From contig CAZUAT010000097.1 of NCBI GenBank assembly GCA_964618415.1, forward strand, positions 1 to 5,807: 5,807 nucleotides of DNA. The letters run 5' to 3'. Origin of the DNA: JACTMI01 sp964618415. GTDB taxonomy: Bacteria; Acidobacteriota; Thermoanaerobaculia; Multivoradales; JAGPDF01. The notes below the pieces were generated by a model. It was not told the origin of the DNA. It worked only from the letters and a program-made list of their open reading frames with translations, and did no database searches. A program made the position numbers and the translations under genes. Shown here piece by piece: positions 1 through 3,285 of the stretch (positions are counted from its first letter, which is position 1; each line of letters begins with the position of its first letter).

Positions 1-216
1 TGGCCTGCCGCCTAACCCTTCGTATCTGGACTCCTCCCGCAAGCAGCACGTCGCTCGGTTTCTGATGAAATCCGCGCGCGGGGAGCCAGTCGCTCGCACC
101 GGCCCCGAAGGTCAGAATGGTTATCGGCTCGATCCCCGCGTCGGTCTCTACCGAATCGTCATCTCCGTTTGGGGGTCGCCAGGTCCACCGAGCGTCGTAC
201 TCTTGCCGACGGACTC

Positions 217-256
217 CTCTGAATCGGTTCGGGAAAGCCGGGCCGATTCAGGCCCG
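217..256. repeat. Two overlapping, mutually exclusive stem-loops
   Basis: CTGAATCGG (219-227) is a perfect 9-bp inverted match to CCGATTCAG (243-251), with a 15-nt loop. A further G-U and C-G pair are possible at the base. The right arm also lies inside a second hairpin, CGGGCC (239-244), loop GATTCA, GGCCCG (251-256). Both cannot form at once. No T-run follows, so a standard intrinsic terminator is not supported. No gene next to it explains the structure. Confidence 0.5.
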
Positions 257-295
257 TCACTGCTCACTCCAGTCCCCCCTGTGCTCAGTCAACGA

Positions 296-323
296 TCCCC
301 CCCTTTCCACAGGGGGCAGGGAT
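296..323. repeat. C-run/G-run imperfect hairpin
   Basis: Seven C residues (297-303) face five G residues (312-316) across the loop TTTCCACA. After a CA bulge, GGGAT (319-323) can pair with the start of the left arm (ATCCC). Direct inspection shows the symmetry. No T-tract follows. Similar C-run/G-run hairpins occur as dispersed intergenic elements in many GC-rich genomes, but only one copy is present here. Confidence 0.4.
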
Positions 324-413
324 GGGCGAGCAGCGTGAGGTGGACACCCTCGGCGCAGCGCCTGGAGGTGGCGCAGAGGCGTCGGTCATGAGCGCGAGGC
401 CGTCTGCGGCACA

Positions 414-431
414 GTGACTGTCCCCGAGAAC
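414..431 (+). repeat. 18-bp dispersed repeat, copy 1
   Basis: GTGACTGTCCCCGAGAAC, identical over all 18 bases to 2425-2442 and 16 of 18 to 967-984. It ends 2 nt before the ATG of the small membrane protein gene, so its GAGAA part is the only purine-rich stretch that could act as that gene's ribosome binding site. Its left end forms a short palindrome (ACAGT-G-ACTGT, 411-421). The family is not named; it may be a REP-like or miniature mobile element remnant. Confidence 0.65.
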
Positions 432-433
432 TG

Positions 434-802
434 ATGCGCACGTTCGTCGCCGGACTCGTGCTGGCTCTCATCTACGGCGCTGCTGTGCGGGTCTTCATCC
501 TCCTCCGGGCTCGCCGCGAAAGCTCCCAGTGGCACTGGTCGGCCGTCGGCGCATCTTCCCTGCTCGGCGGCATCGGCCTTTACGCCGCGCAGCAGATCCG
601 AATGCCACATCCGCCCGCATGGCGGGACCTTCCAGCATTTGCGATCCTGTGTCTGGCGGCATCGTCGATACCCCTCCTGCTCGAGCTCGGTGTCGTGGTG
701 CCCGCGCGGTTGGCTCGGAAAGCGTCCATCGGGGTTCCGGCCCCTCCGGGGCCACCTGCATCACCGCCTTCCACCACTGCCGACACGCCGCCGAACTCAT
801 AG
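434..802 (+). CDS. Small hypothetical membrane protein (three predicted helices)
   Basis: This encodes 122 residues and I do not recognise the family. Three hydrophobic stretches are visible: about residues 4-24 (starting FVAGLVLALIYG), 36-54 (ending LLGGIGLYAA) and 66-90 (including FAILCLAASSIPLLLELGVVV). They are separated by a basic, Trp-containing loop (RARRES...WHW) and a Pro-rich loop. The last ~25 residues are Pro/Ala/Ser/Thr-rich and probably soluble and disordered. The ATG at 434 follows the dispersed repeat by 2 nt, and an in-frame stop at 389-391 limits the start to this region. The ribosome binding site is weak (GAGAA at 426-430). A membrane-like hydropathy pattern in only one frame argues that it is real. 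The role is unknown, and the nearest plus-strand gene is the unrelated ATPase. Confidence 0.5.
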   Translation: MRTFVAGLVLALIYGAAVRVFILLRARRESSQWHWSAVGASSLLGGIGLYAAQQIRMPHPPAWRDLPAFAILCLAASSIPLLLELGVVVPARLARKASIGVPAPPGPPASPPSTTADTPPNS

Positions 803-820
803 TCCGCCAGCTATTCTTCT

Positions 821-958
821 AGAGGCATCCATGCGAATCGTGCGCGCAGTCCTGGCTACCGCAGAATTGAAGGGCCTTGCCGGGAAGTAGAATCCGGAAG
901 GTCCCACGCAGGTCGAGATCCAGCTGATTGCCAACGGCAGCGCATCGGTAGAAGCATC
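821..958 (+). pseudogene. Possible remnant of a secreted or lipoprotein gene, with early stop
   Basis: AGAGG (821-825) sits 5 nt before an ATG at 831, a well-placed ribosome binding site. The frame reads MRIVRAVLATAELKGLAGK and then hits TAG at 888-890. The basic start, Ala/Leu-rich core and LAG ending resemble a lipoprotein signal peptide, where LAGC would be the lipobox, but the Cys is absent. Past the stop the same frame continues NPEGPTQVEIQLIANGSASV, which looks protein-like, until it runs into dispersed repeat copy 2 at 967. My reading is a decayed and truncated exported-protein gene. It could equally be a 19-residue short peptide or chance; no homology was checked. Confidence 0.25.
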
Positions 959-966
959 GCGGCAAG

Positions 967-984
967 GTGACTGTCCCCATGAAC
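967..984 (+). repeat. 18-bp dispersed repeat, copy 2 (diverged)
   Basis: GTGACTGTCCCCATGAAC differs from the other two copies at two central bases (AT for GA). It shares the preceding AAG with copy 3, extending that match to the left. It lies about 60 bp upstream of the ATPase operator cluster, in the same orientation as the copy downstream of the ATPase (2425-2442), so the two form direct repeats around that gene. Confidence 0.6.
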
Positions 985-1039
985 TAATCACTCCTTCGAC
1001 GCAGCCCCAACTGGCGTTCGGTCGGCACCGATCTCGGCG

Positions 1040-1068
1040 TTGCATTACTCAGATGGTTGAGTAAAAAT
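1040..1068 (+). promoter_or_regulatory. Candidate promoter of the ATPase gene
   Basis: TTGCAT (1040-1045) can serve as a weak -35 and AAAAAT (1063-1068) as a -10 with a 17-bp spacer. The match to consensus is modest (3/6 and 4/6). Transcription would start near 1075, only a few bases before the GTG at 1079, giving an almost leaderless message. This would fit the lack of any Shine-Dalgarno. Both operators overlap the promoter or the predicted transcription start. Confidence 0.3.
1045..1064. promoter_or_regulatory. Operator-like palindrome 1 (TTACTCA-N6-TGAGTAA)
   Basis: TTACTCA (1045-1051) and TGAGTAA (1058-1064) form a perfect 7-bp inverted repeat with a 6-bp spacer. It is AT-rich in a GC-rich surrounding and has the same architecture as operator 2, which argues for a dimeric DNA-binding protein. 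It covers the spacer of the candidate promoter. Confidence 0.7.
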
Positions 1069-1086
1069 ACTCAGTATCGTGAGTAT
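1067..1086. promoter_or_regulatory. Operator-like palindrome 2, overlapping the ATPase start codon
   Basis: ATACTCA (1067-1073) and TGAGTAT (1080-1086) form a second perfect 7-bp inverted repeat, again with a 6-bp spacer. Its centre is 22 bp from that of palindrome 1, about two helical turns, so two bound dimers would lie on the same face of the DNA. The right arm overlaps the GTG start codon (1079-1081) and the next two codons. In RNA the same symmetry could fold over the start codon, so a translational role is also possible. Confidence 0.7.
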
Positions 1087-2290
1087 CCCCCACCCGCCCT
1101 ACCGCCGGGCCCAGGCGGCTGACCTGGCCCGCCGGCTCGCCGAGCCGCGGCGGCACATCCAGGTCGTGGCCGGGCCGCGGCAGGTGGGAAAATCCACGCT
1201 CGTCCAGCAGGTCGCCCAGGACCTCGCCGGCGACGTGCGCCACGCCAGCGCCGACGAGCCGACCCTGCGCGGAGCCACGTGGATCGAGCAGCAGTGGGAG
1301 GCCGCGCGCCTGGCCGCCAAGCGGGCCGGCAGGACCGGTGCGGTGCTCGTGCTCGACGAGATTCAGAAGATTCCCGGCTGGTCCGAGACAGCGAAACGCC
1401 TCTGGGACGAGGACACCCGTCAGCGCGTGCCGCTCAAGGTGGTCCTCCTCGGTTCGGCGCCGCTGCTGATCGCCCGCGGCATGAGCGAGAGCCTGGCGGG
1501 TCGGTTCGAATTGCTGCACCTGCCGCACTGGTCGTTCTCCGAGATGCGCACGGCATTCGGTTTCGGCCTGGATGAGTTCCTCTACTTCGGTGGCTATCCG
1601 GGCGCGGCGCCACTGATCCGCGAGCCCGAGCGCTGGCGCCGCTATATCCTCGACAGCCTGATCGAGACCTCCGTCTCGCGCGACGTGCTGCTCCTGACGC
1701 GCGTGGACAAGCCGGCACTGCTCCGCCGGCTGTTCGACCTCTCCTGTCGCTATTCGGGCCAGATCCTGTCGTACACGAAGATGCTGGGACAGCTTCAGGA
1801 CGCTGGCAATACGACCACGTTGGCGCACTATCTCGACCTGCTCGCCGGTGCGGGCCTGGTCGGCGGCCTGCAGAAGTTCGCGGGTGATGCTGCGCGTAGC
1901 CGCGGATCGAGTCCCAAGCTCCAGGTGCTGAACACGGCGCTCCTCAGCGCCACGAGCGGGCTCTCCTTCGACGAGGCCCGCGGTGACCGCGAGTTCTGGG
2001 GGCGGCTCAGCGAGTCGGCCGTCGGTGCGCATCTGGCCAATGCCGCAGCGGCCGGCGACTGCGCGCTCTACTACTGGCGCGATCGCAACCGGGAGGTGGA
2101 CTTCGTCGTGAAGGTCGGGCGCCGGCTCATCGCCATCGAGGTCAAGAGTGGCCGCACGCGCGAAATCCCGGCCGGCATGGCCGCCTTCGCCGAAGCGTTC
2201 CGTCCCCAGCGCACGCTGCTGGTCGGCGGCGACGGCATCGCGATCGAGGAGTTCCTCGCACATCCCGTCTCGCACTGGATCGGGTCCTGA
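1079..2290 (+). CDS. AAA_14/DUF4143-family ATPase
   Basis: The product is 403 residues, the usual length for this common but poorly understood family of stand-alone P-loop ATPases. The N-terminal AAA_14 domain has a Walker A motif GPRQVGKST (32-40), a Walker B stretch VLVLDEIQKIPGW (89-101), a sensor-like LLGSAP (123-128) and the family hallmark LAGRFELLHLPHWSFSE (139-155). DUF4143 follows from about residue 195. It includes a helix-turn-helix-like stretch (about 229-261, ending LDLLAGAGLV) and a C-terminal PD-(D/E)XK-like signature, EVDFVV...IAIEVKSG, with D341, E354 and K356 as the likely acidic/Lys set. All key residues are present, so it looks functional. GTG at 1079 is the only usable start: the frame closes at a TGA (1058-1060), and the next Val would remove the N-terminus of the domain. 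No Shine-Dalgarno is visible. It is monocistronic, carries tandem operators at its start and ends in a stem-loop. Its cellular role is unknown; such genes spread patchily between genomes. Confidence 0.93.
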   Translation: MSIPHPPYRRAQAADLARRLAEPRRHIQVVAGPRQVGKSTLVQQVAQDLAGDVRHASADEPTLRGATWIEQQWEAARLAAKRAGRTGAVLVLDEIQKIPGWSETAKRLWDEDTRQRVPLKVVLLGSAPLLIARGMSESLAGRFELLHLPHWSFSEMRTAFGFGLDEFLYFGGYPGAAPLIREPERWRRYILDSLIETSVSRDVLLLTRVDKPALLRRLFDLSCRYSGQILSYTKMLGQLQDAGNTTTLAHYLDLLAGAGLVGGLQKFAGDAARSRGSSPKLQVLNTALLSATSGLSFDEARGDREFWGRLSESAVGAHLANAAAAGDCALYYWRDRNREVDFVVKVGRRLIAIEVKSGRTREIPAGMAAFAEAFRPQRTLLVGGDGIAIEEFLAHPVSHWIGS

Positions 2291-2312
2291 CGGGCAGCGC
2301 CGAGCCCGTCAG
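2287..2312 (+). terminator. Stem-loop over the ATPase stop codon
   Basis: CTGACGGGC (2287-2295) and GCCCGTCAG (2304-2312) form a perfect 9-bp stem with an 8-nt loop (AGCGCCGA). The stop codon TGA (2288-2290) lies in the left arm. There is no T-run after the stem, so it may be a factor-assisted terminator or an element that stabilises the 3' end of the message rather than a classical intrinsic terminator. Confidence 0.5.
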
Positions 2313-2404
2313 CGAACACGCGACAACCCGCCGCGTTGGACCACTCCACGGCGGTGAGCCTCTCCCCATTTCGCTGCCGCAGGCAGGCTGACAGTCCCGG
2401 TTGA

Positions 2405-2429
2405 TGGGAAGGTGACCTGGGAAGGTGAC
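2405..2429 (+). repeat. Tandem 12-bp duplication TGGGAAGGTGAC
   Basis: TGGGAAGGTGAC occurs at 2405-2416 and again at 2418-2429 with one base between. The second unit runs directly into dispersed repeat copy 3, overlapping its first five bases. This suggests slippage or a partial second insertion of the same element. Confidence 0.65.
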
Positions 2430-2442
2430 TGTCCCCGAGAAC
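2425..2442 (+). repeat. 18-bp dispersed repeat, copy 3
   Basis: GTGACTGTCCCCGAGAAC, identical to 414-431. A 7-bp inverted partner of its core (GACAGTC, 2390-2396) lies 30 nt upstream, so this copy may keep both ends of a small hairpin element. Its right end is where the protein-like character of the downstream gene fragment begins. Confidence 0.65.
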
Positions 2443-2459
2443 GGTCACGGCCGACGCAG

Positions 2460-2648
2460 ATGCGCGCCTTCGCGCAGCGCGCCCGCAGTGTGGTGCCCGA
2501 GAGCTTCGCGGACGAATGCGCGCGCACGCTCGGAGCATTCCTCTGGCCGGTACTGGACGATCTGTCGAGCGGTAGAACACATGCAGGCACGTGGCCGCCC
2601 GGGGGGCCCTGGTCGCTGAGCCCCGACGCTGGTGGCGAATTGTCCTGA
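2460..2648 (+). pseudogene. Probable C-terminal remnant of a lost gene
   Basis: The frame from ATG 2460 to TGA 2646-2648 gives 62 residues whose first two thirds look like real protein: MRAFAQRARSVVPESFADEC, then ARTLGAFLWPVLDDL and a WPPGGPW end. Codons in this part mostly end in G or C, like the true genes nearby. After PPGGPW the quality drops (SLSPDAGGELS), as if an original stop had been lost. Upstream, the same frame runs straight into the dispersed repeat with no ribosome binding site. I infer a gene whose 5' part was replaced at the repeat. The ending faintly recalls C-termini of AbiEii-like nucleotidyltransferases, but I cannot confirm that. A real small ORF is the alternative. Confidence 0.3.
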
Positions 2649-2660
2649 TTTTGGTACAAT
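2639..2660 (+). promoter_or_regulatory. Promoter and possible operator of the yefM-yoeB operon
   Basis: TGGTACAAT (2652-2660) is a good extended -10 (TG-N-TACAAT); the -35 is weak (TGGCGA, 2633-2638). ATTGT (2639-2643) and ACAAT (2656-2660) form a 5-bp inverted repeat across the promoter. On the reverse strand the -10 contains TGTACC, one base from the TGTACA core bound by E. coli YefM. Autorepression by the antitoxin or the YefM-YoeB complex here is expected from the family, but the site itself is inferred. Confidence 0.5.
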
Positions 2661-2673
2661 GCCCTCGACCTGC

Positions 2674-2679
2674 AGGAGG
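2674..2679 (+). promoter_or_regulatory. Strong Shine-Dalgarno of the antitoxin gene
   Basis: AGGAGG, 8 nt before the ATG at 2688. It is much stronger than the toxin's own site, as expected for an operon that must make antitoxin in excess. Confidence 0.8.
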
Positions 2680-2687
2680 CCAGATCC

Positions 2688-2942
2688 ATGGACGTGAAGA
2701 CCTATTCCGATACTCGCGCCAAGCTGAAGGAAGTGATGGACCGCGTCGTCGCCGACCGCACGCCGGTGGTCGTCACCCGGCAGAAGGCCGAGGCGGTGGT
2801 GATGGTGTCGCTGGCCGACTGGAACGCGATCGAGGAGACGCTGTACCTGATCTCGTCACCGAACAATGCCCGTATCCTGCGCGAGTCGATCGCCGAACTG
2901 GACGCCGGCGGCGGTGCGCAGCGCGAACTGATCGAGAAGTGA
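2688..2942 (+). CDS. yefM: YefM-family antitoxin (Phd/YefM superfamily)
   Basis: The 84-residue product is the antidote to the YoeB toxin encoded 10 nt downstream. It follows the YefM pattern along its whole length: an N-terminal Y-S-x-x-R-A-x-L-x-x-V-M-D-R-V segment (about 6-20), the TPVVVTRQ strand (25-32), a VVMVSLADW segment (37-45), and ETLYLISSPNNARIL (49-63) leading into the toxin-binding tail (RESIAELDAGG and on). In this family the N-terminal half dimerises and binds operator DNA, and the flexible C-terminus wraps the toxin to block its active site; Lon and related proteases degrade it. The start is fixed by AGGAGG at 2674-2679. The complex likely represses its own promoter just upstream. 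The length and motifs are complete. Confidence 0.95.
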   Translation: MDVKTYSDTRAKLKEVMDRVVADRTPVVVTRQKAEAVVMVSLADWNAIEETLYLISSPNNARILRESIAELDAGGGAQRELIEK

Positions 2943-2952
2943 ATCTCGGTGG

Positions 2953-3219
2953 ATGAGACTCGTCTTCTCTGAGCAGGCCTGGCAGGACTATCTCGCCTGG
3001 CAGGCCGACGACGCCAGCGTGCTGCGGCGCCTGAACTCGTTGATCGTGGAATGCAAACGCACCCCGTTCACGGGGACTGGCAGACCCGAGCCGCTCAGGG
3101 GTGACCTCAGAGGCTGGTGGTCACGACGCATCACCCAGGAACACCGCCTGGTCTACCGCATCCAGGGAACCGGCCCGACCCAGCAGCTCGAGATCGCCCA
3201 ATGCCGATTCCACTACTGA
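2953..3219 (+). CDS. yoeB: YoeB-family toxin, ribosome-dependent mRNA interferase
   Basis: The 88-residue product closely matches the Txe/YoeB toxin family. Known members bind the ribosomal A site and cut mRNA, stopping translation. Landmarks in order: MRLVFSEQAWQDYLAWQ at the N-terminus, RTPFTGTGRPEPL (36-48), WWSRRITQEHRLVYRI (55-70) and CRFHY at the end. The catalytic residues known from E. coli YoeB (E46, R65 and the C-terminal His-Tyr) fall at E46, R65, H87 and Y88. A 4-residue longer loop (around QGTGPTQQ) accounts for the extra length over the 84-residue E. coli protein. The toxin thus looks active. The gene lies 10 nt after yefM with only a poor ribosome site (GGTGG touching the ATG), pointing to translational coupling. 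It ends 66 bp from the convergent glgX. Confidence 0.95.
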   Translation: MRLVFSEQAWQDYLAWQADDASVLRRLNSLIVECKRTPFTGTGRPEPLRGDLRGWWSRRITQEHRLVYRIQGTGPTQQLEIAQCRFHY

Positions 3220-3285
3220 TCCGGGCGGATGTTTTCCACCGTCCACCCCGCCATGGACTCGAGGCAAGCCCACGCGGTCCAGCGC

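Larger units (their letters stand above)
1..433. other. Stretch without a convincing gene (left edge of window)
   Basis: No reading frame here has convincing protein character. The frames that stay open are rich in Ser, Arg and Pro and show no domain, membrane segment or convincing ribosome binding site. What can be seen is a pair of mutually exclusive stem-loops (217-256), a C-run/G-run hairpin (296-323) and, at the right end, the first copy of the 18-bp dispersed repeat (414-431). The stretch may be decayed coding DNA or the tail of a mobile region that continues left of the window. Confidence 0.5.
803..1044. other. Intergenic stretch between the membrane protein gene and the ATPase operators
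   Basis: Besides the possible gene remnant (821-958) and repeat copy 2 (967-984), nothing gene-like is seen. The last ~60 bases before the operator cluster show no strong terminator or further repeat. Confidence 0.5.
2313..2459. other. Non-coding stretch carrying the repeat cluster
   Basis: No gene is seen. The stretch holds a 7-bp inverted repeat (GACAGTC 2390-2396 / GACTGTC 2427-2433), a 12-bp tandem duplication (2405-2429) and copy 3 of the dispersed repeat (2425-2442). Confidence 0.5.

Noticed and set aside
10..16. GCCTAAC, the outer core motif of an integron attC site
   Set aside because: No partner GTTRGGC-type core is found within the usual attC length and no inner symmetric boxes are visible. 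The left side is cut by the window edge.
117..160. T-arm-like CTCGATCCCC, a possible tRNA remnant
   Set aside because: The flanking bases do not form a 5-bp T-stem, and no acceptor, D or anticodon arms can be built around it.
65..391. 108-codon and 73-codon open frames at the left edge
   Set aside because: The two frames overlap each other, have no ribosome site, no hydrophobic core pattern and a Ser/Arg/Pro-rich composition, so I treat the region as non-coding.
1049..2275. 408-codon open frame on the minus strand opposite the ATPase gene
   Set aside because: It has no domain character and is rich in Arg, Ala, Glu and Gln. It mirrors the codon bias of the ATPase gene, whose motifs are unambiguous on the plus strand.
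3219..3235. ATCC-GGGC-GGAT hairpin followed by GTTTT after yoeB, as an intrinsic terminator
   Set aside because: The stem is only 4 bp and the T-run only four, too weak to claim termination for the convergent yoeB/glgX pair.
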